From NCBI GenBank assembly GCA_016787605.1, contig JAEUUE010000123.1, forward strand, positions 25,985 through 89,984: a DNA stretch of 64,000 bases. Reading direction: 5' to 3'. Position numbers and translations under genes: made by a program. The notes under the pieces were generated by a model. That model searched no databases and was not told the origin of the DNA. It saw nothing but the letters and a program-made list of their open reading frames with translations. Below, piece after piece: positions 1-8,260 of the stretch. The DNA is from Cyclobacteriaceae bacterium. GTDB lineage: Bacteria > Bacteroidota > Bacteroidia > Cytophagales > Cyclobacteriaceae. Position 1 is the stretch's first letter, and each line of letters starts with the position of its first letter.

Positions 1-1715
1 TCCGGCTCAGTTTGGTGCTTGACTACAATTTCCAATATTTGCTTTTGGATTTCATCAATTGCCAATATCTGGGCTTTCCATTCAGAGTTTCTGAAATCAA
101 GATAAAAGGACTTGTAGTCGGCTTCTAAAGTCTCCAGCCTCCTTAAAGACTTTTCATAGGCAGCAAAGTCGCTGTGGATTGAAGCTTCAATCTCGAACGC
201 ATTTTCACCAACCAGTTTCTCGGAATTCAAGAAGGTTCTGTGCATATAGGGCTCAAAAGCTTCATAGAGAGATTGCGCCTCTTCCAACTGATCTGCAATA
301 TCACTTATCTCGTCAATGGAAAACTCAAATAAACCCTTGTTCAGATCAAGAGACGGAACCTTTGACTTCCCACGCATTTCGCGTAGGAACATTCCGACAA
401 CATGCGTCCATTCTTTGGACCCTATAACTTTCTGATCAAGTTTGGCATGCCCCTTGTTAATACCCTTTATGATTTTGGATACCTTTTTAAGCAGTATATC
501 CAAAGACTCCTTTGAATATTCATATCTATATCGCCGGTACGATGAGTTGTCGACACGCTCTCGAACAGAATCTACCACTAACTTCCGATCCTTTACAATA
601 TCCTTGATTAATACGCAATGAAACCCTAGTCCCTTTTGAATCAGTGCATTGTGCAGAACTTCGAGAGCTGTTCGCTTTTCGCAGACAACTATAGTTTTCT
701 TATGATTCTCAAGAGCATTAATAAGAATGGCGGTTAAAGTTTGGCTTTTGCCTGTTCCTGGTGGTCCTTGTATGAGAATATTGCGCTCCTTTTCCAATCC
801 GTGCAATATGCCTTGCTGGGAAGGATCAGTCTCGATAGATGAAATTGGTTGAAATGAATGGTTCTCGAGGTCGCCAAGGTTGATCGATAGGCCTTTAAGT
901 TTAAGCAAGTGATCATACTCATTGATGATACTTTGCTTCTGAACCTCAAAGATTGAGAAAAGTCCACCAAATTCTATCAAAGCATTTGTTGAACTAATTG
1001 GCAACCCCTCATAATGTATTCGATCCCTAATTGGATTTACATTCTCAATCTTGTCTTTGAAGATATCCTCAATATCATCGTCCACCTTAGGATTGATTGA
1101 CCTTAGCAGATTGGAGCAGATTGTAATCAATTCGGCCTTATCAATGAGACCATCTTCCAACATTTCTGTGGGAATCTGTTGTACTTCTACTTTTGCATCA
1201 TTTTGCAAATGATTCAACAGCACTTCATTGATGTAGATTGGATCCTCGTCGCTTCGTTGGATTTCCCAGGTATTGAATTCCTTCGTCCTCTTAATTCTAA
1301 GAGACCAAATGAGAATTGGCGCGACCGTAAGTTTGTTATCTGCCTGATCGCGTCTAATTAGAACTGGAAACCCAAAGCCAAATGTGTTGATTCCTTTTTC
1401 AGACTCTATAGCCTCAGTCTGATTAATCAAATTTTCAAAGCCTTTTGTAATACGGGCTAGTTGGAGCTGTTCCTCTTCAAAGAGAGAGTTAAGGTCGGCT
1501 ACGTTATCCTTCCAACTGATTTTGAATCTCAGAGGTTGGTCTGTCAATAGTTTTGAAACGAACGCGCTCGGAAGGCCTTTGTCAAGGTGAGACAACCTGG
1601 TAATATCAAACTTATATCTTGAATTTGATGGGATCGCATTAAGATGCACCCCCCTTCGGTTTCCAATTTTTAATCTTCTTTGAAGTTCAGTTAGAAGTTT
1701 GTCGGTGAGGACCAT
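1..1715 (-). CDS. SF1-type ATPase/helicase, C-terminal part missing (window edge)
   Basis: The minus strand reads open without a stop from an ATG at 1713-1715 to the left window edge (571 codons), so this is a true gene whose C-terminal part lies outside. A Walker A motif GPPGTGKSQT lies at about residues 317-326, followed by a segment (VVCEKRTALEVLHNAL) typical of motif Ia in Upf1/DNA2-like superfamily 1 helicases (AAA_11, DUF4011-like group). The first 300 residues look like the long N-terminal region of these proteins and show no second motif I recognise. Later helicase motifs and any nuclease domain would lie off the edge. An in-frame TGA about ten codons upstream supports the start. It is divergent from the herA operon, sharing the 387 bp spacer, and shares the island's low GC. 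Proteins of this type are frequent in defence islands; that role is inferred. Confidence 0.8.
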   Translation of the reverse strand, partial: MVLTDKLLTELQRRLKIGNRRGVHLNAIPSNSRYKFDITRLSHLDKGLPSAFVSKLLTDQPLRFKISWKDNVADLNSLFEEEQLQLARITKGFENLINQTEAIESEKGINTFGFGFPVLIRRDQADNKLTVAPILIWSLRIKRTKEFNTWEIQRSDEDPIYINEVLLNHLQNDAKVEVQQIPTEMLEDGLIDKAELITICSNLLRSINPKVDDDIEDIFKDKIENVNPIRDRIHYEGLPISSTNALIEFGGLFSIFEVQKQSIINEYDHLLKLKGLSINLGDLENHSFQPISSIETDPSQQGILHGLEKERNILIQGPPGTGKSQTLTAILINALENHKKTIVVCEKRTALEVLHNALIQKGLGFHCVLIKDIVKDRKLVVDSVRERVDNSSYRRYRYEYSKESLDILLKKVSKIIKGINKGHAKLDQKVIGSKEWTHVVGMFLREMRGKSKVPSLDLNKGLFEFSIDEISDIADQLEEAQSLYEAFEPYMHRTFLNSEKLVGENAFEIEASIHSDFAAYEKSLRRLETLEADYKSFYLDFRNSEWKAQILAIDEIQKQILEIVVKHQTEP

Positions 1716-2102
1716 GCTCAGTGAATTGTTTAAAATTCCTCATTCCGGGCCAAATGTTCCGAACAGTTGCTTTAGGTTCGTTAAAGCCATTCTTGAAGTT
1801 ATTTGCTACCATCCATTTTTCCAAGGCAGGACAAGCATCGCCAATGCTGAATAACCAAAATAATCAATTAATGCGTCTTCTGCTGGAATTTGCGCGCTAT
1901 ACAACAAGCGACTAAATTGCTGTTGGCTTACATGGCTTCGCCAACCAGCGAAACACTAGAGTTGGCTCCAAGCGCTTAAAGTCGAATTCTGGGTCTGGGA
2001 AAAACTCCCAGTATAAATAGGGGAATATTTAAGTAAATGAACAGTTCAACTTTGAAGTTGCGGTCGTCTTTCGCTTAGAAGAACATTACTGATTACTGAC
2101 CC
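1716..2102. promoter_or_regulatory. Divergent intergenic region between helicase gene and herA operon
   Basis: This 387 bp spacer separates the minus-strand helicase gene from the plus-strand herA operon and must hold both promoters. I see no convincing TAnnTTTG box. A perfect 6-bp inverted repeat (CTGGGA-aaaac-TCCCAG) lies at 1995-2011, and a looser GTTGGC/GCCAAC pair near 1928-1951. Either could be an operator or a leader hairpin. A short reading frame at 1721-1915 has no family features and is not called. Confidence 0.45.
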
Positions 2103-3794
2103 ATGAAAAGAAACATTGCACTTGGACGGGTTATAGGTACAGAGGATTCTACACCCCTAGAGTTTTGGGTTGCAATTTCAAACCATCAATTTGTCCAATT
2201 GGATGAAGTTGTTGCACTGGAACGAGAACTACCTGACGGTAGGAAGGTTAGGATCTATGGAATGGTAACGCAGATTCGTGCCCGACATGAAGGCGCTCGA
2301 TTTGACTCTGATGTCTTTCTAATTGAGAATGGCATCCTTCCCGCTGAAGTCAGTCAGGCTGCGAAAATTACCACAACACGATTTGAACCTGAGATTTTCG
2401 TACCACCAATTCCAGGTCAGTTGGTTAATATCGCTCGCGAAAACCAACGTGATGAAGCCCTTTTCTTCGATCAAATGGAAAGGAAGCTTGCTATTGGCCT
2501 ATCTCGGGATGATGAGGTTTTTTATCTGAACTTTGATTTCTTGAATGGAACCAGAGGAGCCCATGTAAACATAAGTGGTGTATCAGGTGTGGCAACTAAG
2601 ACTACCTATGCCAGTTTCTTATTGTATAGCCTGTTTCACTCGGGGATTCTCGGTAATGATTCTATTAATACAAAAGCCATTATCTACAATGTCAAAGGAG
2701 AAGACTTGCTCTTTCTAGATCACACGAACTCGAATATCAAGAATGAGCAACGCACTAAGTACAGTAAGCTTGGGCTAACTCCAGGAGCATTCGAAAGTGT
2801 TGAATTCTGGGCTCCCCCTAGAAGAGATGATCCGAATGTTGTACCTGATGTCACATCAAGACAAAAGGGGGTATCTTCTTTTTTTTGGACAATTGCCGAA
2901 TTTTGCAAGCGTGACTTCTTGACTTTTTTGTTCGCCGATGCAGAAGATGATCGTCAGCAGTACACAATTGTAATTCAAAATGTAATTGCACGACTACGCG
3001 AGGCAACAAGCCTTGGCACTGGTGGTGTAAGATTAGATGGCGTAGAAGTCCGAATGTTCAATGATCTGGTTGAACTAATCGTTTCTCGTCTCAGAGACAC
3101 TGACACACAAACTGCCTGGGCAGGCCCTGCAATTGGGCAAGGAACAATAAATGCATTTGTTAGAAGGCTGTATTCAGCTGCTCCGCATGTTGGACACCTT
3201 ATACGTGGCGACGTATCCAAGCCTGAAAAGCATGTAATCAAGAACGAAGCACAAGTATCAGTTGTGGATATTCACAACCTAAATGACAGAGCGAAGCGAT
3301 TCGTTGTTGGCATCACTCTCAAAAAACTATTTGACGAAAAGGAAAAGAGTGGCCAGGCAAACCCACTACTGTTTGTTGTTCTCGATGAGCTAAACAAGTA
3401 TGCGCCAAGGGAGGGGTCTAGCCCAATTAAGGAAATCTTAGTTGACGTAGCAGAACGCGGTAGATCATTAGGGATCATTCTCGTCGGCGCCCAGCAAACT
3501 GCGAGCGAAATTGAACGGAGAATTGTGGCCAATTCAGCGATAAGAATTGTTGGAAGGCTTGATTCAGCCGAAGCAGGTCACGCAGAGTATGGTTTCTTAC
3601 CAGTCGCTCATCGTCAAAGAGCGACAATTTTAAAACCTGGAACCATGATTTTAGCTCAACCTGAGCTACCAATTCCCCTGGTTCTCGAATTTCCTTTCCC
3701 TTCTTGGGCTACGCGAGCTACTGAGGCCTCTGAAGAAAAATCTAAATCAAGGTCTAAGCTTAAAACAGATCCATTTGCTGGTCTAAAAAATTAA
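2103..3794 (+). CDS. herA: HerA-type DNA translocase/helicase ATPase
   Basis: 563 aa. HerA is a hexameric FtsK-HerA superfamily ATPase that pumps DNA and works with the nuclease NurA and with Mre11-Rad50 in end resection. The N-terminus (about 5-70) resembles a HAS-barrel (GRVIGTEDSTPLEFWVAI). The P-loop at 159-168 reads GVSGVATKTT, with Thr where the classical loop has Gly before Lys166. Walker B is VVLDE with D428/E429. Downstream, ILVDVAERGRSLGIILVGAQ and the ANSAIRIVGRLD stretch match the sensor/arginine-finger part of HerA. It is the first gene of an eight-gene plus-strand operon; sbcD begins 4 nt after its stop. The pairing with NurA and SbcCD three genes on strongly supports HerA over a generic DUF87 ATPase. 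Confidence 0.88.
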   Translation: MKRNIALGRVIGTEDSTPLEFWVAISNHQFVQLDEVVALERELPDGRKVRIYGMVTQIRARHEGARFDSDVFLIENGILPAEVSQAAKITTTRFEPEIFVPPIPGQLVNIARENQRDEALFFDQMERKLAIGLSRDDEVFYLNFDFLNGTRGAHVNISGVSGVATKTTYASFLLYSLFHSGILGNDSINTKAIIYNVKGEDLLFLDHTNSNIKNEQRTKYSKLGLTPGAFESVEFWAPPRRDDPNVVPDVTSRQKGVSSFFWTIAEFCKRDFLTFLFADAEDDRQQYTIVIQNVIARLREATSLGTGGVRLDGVEVRMFNDLVELIVSRLRDTDTQTAWAGPAIGQGTINAFVRRLYSAAPHVGHLIRGDVSKPEKHVIKNEAQVSVVDIHNLNDRAKRFVVGITLKKLFDEKEKSGQANPLLFVVLDELNKYAPREGSSPIKEILVDVAERGRSLGIILVGAQQTASEIERRIVANSAIRIVGRLDSAEAGHAEYGFLPVAHRQRATILKPGTMILAQPELPIPLVLEFPFPSWATRATEASEEKSKSRSKLKTDPFAGLKN

Positions 3795-3798
3795 GGTC

Positions 3799-4953
3799 AT
3801 GAGATTCCTACATACCGCTGACTGGCACGTGGGCAAAACGCTTAGGGGAAGAAACAGAGCGGACGAGCACGTAGCAGTTCTAGCTGAAATTGTAAGGATT
3901 GGGGAAGAGAAGAAAGTTGATGCCGTCTTCATTGTTGGCGATCTCTTTGATTCATCAGCACCTACACCTGAATCTGAACGCATTGTTTACAACGCTCTTC
4001 TTGAGTTAGCAAAGGTAACCCCACAGGTTGTCATTATTTCTGGAAATCACGACAATTCAATGCGCTTCGAGGCTATCAAGCCTTTGCTTCGCCTTACAAA
4101 TATCCATGTTTTGGCCACGCCGTCAAGACCAAGCGAAGGAGGAGTAATTTCATTTAAGAATGACCAAGGTGAAACAGTCAATCTCGCTTTACTTCCCTTT
4201 CTATCCCAGCGTTCAATCATAAGGGCCGACCAGTTGATCTCTGGTAGTGCCGCCGATCATGCACTCGAATATGCTGAACGGGCCAAAAGGGTGATAGAGG
4301 CACTCTGCCAAGATTTTTCAACCAAGAGCATCAATATCCTACTTAGCCACGCGATGGTCCAGGGCGGTCTTCTTGGAGGTGGTGAGCGATTGGCGCATAC
4401 AATATTCGAATACAGTATTCCGACAAGTGCATTTCCTCCTATCCTTCATTATGTTGCTCTTGGGCATCTTCATAGGGCACAAAAGCTTGCTGGTGCATGT
4501 CCCATCTGGTACTCAGGCTCACCTATCTCCCTTGATTTTAGTGAGACCAAAGATATCAAGTCAGTAAGCATAGTTGATGCTCAAGCTGGGAAACCAGCCA
4601 AAGTCGAGCAGATTCCGATCAAATCAGGTAGGCGTCTTAGAGTTATAAGTGGGACAATTGACGACCTAATCGCTATGAAGGACACTTTGGGCGATGACCT
4701 ACTAAGAGTTGACCTAATAGCATCTGACACAGCAGGCGTTTCGGACCAGGTTAGGGAGATACTCCCTAATGCTCTGGATGTCAGACTTGTTCGCAAAAAT
4801 CCTACCGCCCAACCCAAGAATACAATCAATACATCAAGGTCACCTCAAGAACTCTTTGCGCAATATCTCAAGGAACAAGATGATGACGACAAGGGGGTTA
4901 AGAAACTATTCAACGAGCTACTAGACGAAATTCATGCGACCGATCCGTCTTGA
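3799..4953 (+). CDS. sbcD: SbcD/Mre11-family exonuclease subunit
   Basis: 384 aa, a normal length for SbcD. It is the metal-dependent phosphoesterase subunit that, with SbcC, opens hairpins and trims DNA ends. All five metallophosphoesterase motifs are visible: D8-W-H10 (HTADWH), GDLFD with D48, GNHD (82-85), LLSHAMVQGG with H184, and LGHLH with H223/H225. The C-terminal third is the capping/SbcC-contact region and is less conserved. The gene lies 4 nt behind herA, and its last 20 nt overlap the start of sbcC, which suggests translational coupling. The organism probably also has a chromosomal sbcCD, which cannot be seen here; this copy sits on the island and has the island's AT-rich composition. 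Confidence 0.93.
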   Translation: MRFLHTADWHVGKTLRGRNRADEHVAVLAEIVRIGEEKKVDAVFIVGDLFDSSAPTPESERIVYNALLELAKVTPQVVIISGNHDNSMRFEAIKPLLRLTNIHVLATPSRPSEGGVISFKNDQGETVNLALLPFLSQRSIIRADQLISGSAADHALEYAERAKRVIEALCQDFSTKSINILLSHAMVQGGLLGGGERLAHTIFEYSIPTSAFPPILHYVALGHLHRAQKLAGACPIWYSGSPISLDFSETKDIKSVSIVDAQAGKPAKVEQIPIKSGRRLRVISGTIDDLIAMKDTLGDDLLRVDLIASDTAGVSDQVREILPNALDVRLVRKNPTAQPKNTINTSRSPQELFAQYLKEQDDDDKGVKKLFNELLDEIHATDPS

Positions 4954-7330
4954 GTTGGAAGGCTTTACAGCATTTAGAGAACCGACAAAAATTGATTTTG
5001 ACGGTGTCGAGACGTTTGTTCTGTCAGGCCCCACGGGATCAGGAAAATCAAGCGTAATAGATGCAATCACATTTGCATTGTACGGGAGTGTTCCACGGTA
5101 CAACGATCCAAAACTTGTCCACCCGATTGTGAGTCAAGGCTTAATGGAGGCCAAGGTGAGATTTGATTTCCAAGTCAATGATAAGGACTACACAGTTGTT
5201 AGGGTTGTTAGGAAACTGAAACGGAACGACGCTTGGGGGGCAACTACCAAGGAGGCACGGCTTGAGTCAGATGATAAAGTGCTAGCTGGCAATGCGTCCG
5301 AGCTTGATGACGAAATTAAGAAGCTGTTTGGACTTGATTTCAATCAATTCATATCGTGTGTGGTTCTTCCTCAAGGGGAATTCGCAAAGTTCCTAAATGA
5401 GCAACCAAGCAAGCGACAGGATCTATTAAAGAACCTGCTGCGGCTTCAAGTATATGAGCAAATAGGCAAGCGCGCACGAGCAAGAGCTGCTAATTATACA
5501 AGTACAAAGCAGGCCTATGAGGAACAGCTCTTGGAGTATTCCGCTGTGGAACCCTCGGATCGAAAGAACATTTTAGAGAAGATTGCTACACTCGAGAGTC
5601 TTTTGAAAGAAGCAATTGCAATTCAGAAGAGCGTCTCCAAACTTGAGGTTCAATCTTCTTCAATTGATGAATCTTTGACAAAGATGCGAGAGCAGGTCGA
5701 GCTATTAGAGGGATTGAAGCCACCAAAGGATTATACCACAGTTGACGATAGGTACAAGAAATTGGAAGCAGCTTACGCTATAAGCGCGAAGAAAGTAGCT
5801 GAAGCAGAGGCCGTTTTGGAAAAGGTTGAGAAAAAGCTTGAACGCATTCCTGACATATCCACCCAGAAGCAAATCTTGAAAGAGTACAACGACATGTCAA
5901 GTGAGAAAGAAGTCCTTGTGCGTCTGCAACGTGATATTGACAAAAGAAACAAACAGGAAAGTGAACTGGCAAAGCAAGTGGAAAAGTTGATGGTTGAACT
6001 TGACGATGTTCAGAGCAAAATTGATCAATTCAAGGATGAGCATTCGGCATACCATCTTTCAAAAAAACTGTCTAAAGGAGATAAGTGCCCTATTTGTGAT
6101 AGAGAACTGACTGCCAAGCCTCAACTTCAGCTGCCTAGAGGCACTAAAGAAATCGAGGCTATAAAATTGAAAATTGAAACTGCCATCAGGGATGCTCAAG
6201 AGAATCACCAGGATGCCAAAAATGGTGTTGCGACGATTTCTGGGAGCATAGCTAGCACCAAAACACGGTTAGCACTCCTTGAAAAAGCATTACGAAATGT
6301 GCCATCGGTCTCGGAAATCAAAGCTGCAATGAAGATTTATGAGGACCTTCAATCTGAATTATTAAAAGCAAAGGAGAATGTAAAGGCGTCCAGGAGGGCC
6401 GAGAAAGAAGCGCTCCAGGCAAAGGAAGTAGTATTGAAAGACCTCAAACTAAGGTGGAAACACTTTGATAGCGTCCGCGATACCGTTGCCGAATTGAAGC
6501 CACCCGCTTCTGACAAGGAGAAGTATGATGATTCCTGGAATGAGCTCACAACCTGGGCTAACAAATTGGGAAAAAAAATGCTTGGGCAAATTGATGGGCT
6601 TCTGAAAGAGGAATCATCAATTCAAAAAAAGATCCAAAATGCCTATGAGCCTCTCATTAAGGATATGCGGAAACAGGACATAAACGTAGACGAGAATAAG
6701 GAAATCAAAGAAGAATTGGTTGAACTACTTTCAGATGCAAAATCTGAATTGAAAAGGGTTGATCAAAGTGCAAAAAAAGCAAGAGAATTGAAAGACAAGA
6801 TTTCCTTGCTTACCAGCGAAATCGAAGTGGGAAGAAGACTCGCGCAGCACATGAGTGCAAATTACTTTGAGAGATGGATTTTGCAGGAGGCATTTGAAAA
6901 CCTGGTATTTGAAGGCAGCAAAAAGTTGGAGGAATTGACATCTGGTAACTTTTCGTTTGCGATTGATGAAAGACTAAATTTTGATATCATAGATCATCGA
7001 AATGCGGATGAAAGGCGATCCTCAAAAACCCTATCTGGAGGAGAAACATTCCTTGCGTCATTGGCATTGGCCCTGACGCTTTCTGAGCAGATTGCTCAGT
7101 TGGCATCTGAAGGATCGGCTCCGCTTGAATCAATTTTCTTGGATGAGGGATTTGGGACTCTTGACCCTGAAACTCTTGAAACGGTTGCAAGCGCTATCGA
7201 GGAACTCGCTTCAAAAGGGCGTGTCATTGGTCTTGTAACCCATGTTAAAGAACTGGCAGACAGAATTCCGGTCCAATTTCAGGTAACAAAAGGCTCGTCA
7301 ACGTCAACTGTGAAAAAAATAGTTTTGTGA
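4934..7330 (+). CDS. sbcC: SbcC/Rad50-family SMC-like ATPase, short form
   Basis: 798 aa, clearly shorter than typical SbcC (about 1000 aa or more), the reduction being in the coiled coil. ABC ATPase halves flank the coiled coil: Walker A GPTGSGKSS at 32-40, signature LSGGE at 700-704, Walker B FLDEGFG with D737/E738, and a following VTHVKEL switch region. A zinc hook CPIC is at 385-388, near the centre, so the antiparallel coil is intact with arms of about 180 and 300 residues. It forms the SbcCD (Rad50-Mre11) complex with the gene upstream, with which it overlaps by 20 nt; its stop overlaps the GTG start of nurA by 4 nt (GTGA). Confidence 0.93.
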   Translation: MRPIRLELEGFTAFREPTKIDFDGVETFVLSGPTGSGKSSVIDAITFALYGSVPRYNDPKLVHPIVSQGLMEAKVRFDFQVNDKDYTVVRVVRKLKRNDAWGATTKEARLESDDKVLAGNASELDDEIKKLFGLDFNQFISCVVLPQGEFAKFLNEQPSKRQDLLKNLLRLQVYEQIGKRARARAANYTSTKQAYEEQLLEYSAVEPSDRKNILEKIATLESLLKEAIAIQKSVSKLEVQSSSIDESLTKMREQVELLEGLKPPKDYTTVDDRYKKLEAAYAISAKKVAEAEAVLEKVEKKLERIPDISTQKQILKEYNDMSSEKEVLVRLQRDIDKRNKQESELAKQVEKLMVELDDVQSKIDQFKDEHSAYHLSKKLSKGDKCPICDRELTAKPQLQLPRGTKEIEAIKLKIETAIRDAQENHQDAKNGVATISGSIASTKTRLALLEKALRNVPSVSEIKAAMKIYEDLQSELLKAKENVKASRRAEKEALQAKEVVLKDLKLRWKHFDSVRDTVAELKPPASDKEKYDDSWNELTTWANKLGKKMLGQIDGLLKEESSIQKKIQNAYEPLIKDMRKQDINVDENKEIKEELVELLSDAKSELKRVDQSAKKARELKDKISLLTSEIEVGRRLAQHMSANYFERWILQEAFENLVFEGSKKLEELTSGNFSFAIDERLNFDIIDHRNADERRSSKTLSGGETFLASLALALTLSEQIAQLASEGSAPLESIFLDEGFGTLDPETLETVASAIEELASKGRVIGLVTHVKELADRIPVQFQVTKGSSTSTVKKIVL

Positions 7331-8250
7331 GCATCAAAATATCAGTTGAGTCCTGGATGCCAGACTATGCTTCCGCTATTGGAGAAGTCGATTTTGATCC
7401 CTCTGAGGTCAAAGTAAACTTAGAGATAGAACGAAAGGCAACAGATTGGGCTCCAATTTCGCCTGATGGCACTACTGGTCGCGAAGGTACCGTCTATTTT
7501 GTCGACGGGGTTAGGCGAATCGAAGCAATGGTATGGCTTGAAAAGGAGGGTTCACCACCCACACGAGGTGTTTGTGCCTCGATAGCGGCTGGAGTTGTGA
7601 AGGCTAGTGATCATGCTCATGTAGTCGATGTGCAACTAAGACGGGGCATCTATTCATCGGTGAACCCGCCGGATTTATCGACGCGCGCAGGTGTCTTTAA
7701 GCCAATTGCTGTTACAAGTGGAGATTTCAAAGACCTCAATGTCGCAATTCAAGAAAGTCTTGGAAGCCTCGAAATTGAAGTTGCAGCAGAGTTAAATATT
7801 GAAGAGGATGCAATTGTTATTGTAGATGGGCCACTTTCTGGTCATAAGAATGTGCCAGGCGGACTGGGGTTTATAAAGACGCATCGAGTTGCCTATTTGC
7901 CTGAACCACAATCCAAAATTCTTGCAAAGTTGACGGAAGGTCAGCGTACTCCAATTTTTCTTACTAGTTCAACCTGGACTCGCTTTTCATGGTATTTGAG
8001 ACTACCAGGTCCAGTTGTTCACCCATACTCAGGATTGGTTAGGCTCGAGGCAACGGGGGAACTCCCATCCGTTCAACAACTAGCCAATCGAAGCTCCAAA
8101 ATGCTTCCCTTCTATGCCTCTTTACCACATAAAGACCCTAGGGCGCCACAGAACCTCTTTCCGATTGGAGGATTAGAGAGGGAATTAAGGAGAAGACTTG
8201 GGGACAGGGAGATAGTTCATCGAGCATTAAAGGTTGCAACAATGAATTGA
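7327..8250 (+). CDS. nurA: NurA-domain nuclease, probable HerA partner
   Basis: 307 aa from a GTG start inside GTGA, overlapping the sbcC stop. NurA is a 5'-3' nuclease (RNase H-like fold) whose dimer threads DNA delivered by HerA. The family's first acidic motif is seen as VYFVDGVRR (D60), and a second acidic strand as IVIVDGPLSGH (D167). Near the C-terminus PGPVVHPYSGLVRLEA fits the usual closing motif. Overall similarity to textbook NurA is modest, so the name leans on motif order and on linkage to herA, sbcD and sbcC, the same four-gene set found in archaea. The following OLD-type gene starts 10 nt after the stop. Confidence 0.78.
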   Translation: MSIKISVESWMPDYASAIGEVDFDPSEVKVNLEIERKATDWAPISPDGTTGREGTVYFVDGVRRIEAMVWLEKEGSPPTRGVCASIAAGVVKASDHAHVVDVQLRRGIYSSVNPPDLSTRAGVFKPIAVTSGDFKDLNVAIQESLGSLEIEVAAELNIEEDAIVIVDGPLSGHKNVPGGLGFIKTHRVAYLPEPQSKILAKLTEGQRTPIFLTSSTWTRFSWYLRLPGPVVHPYSGLVRLEATGELPSVQQLANRSSKMLPFYASLPHKDPRAPQNLFPIGGLERELRRRLGDREIVHRALKVATMN

Positions 8251-8260
8251 AAAGAGATCC

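Noticed and set aside
1721-1915. 64-codon plus-strand frame in the divergent spacer
   Set aside because: No start context, no family features, lies over the upstream region of the helicase gene.
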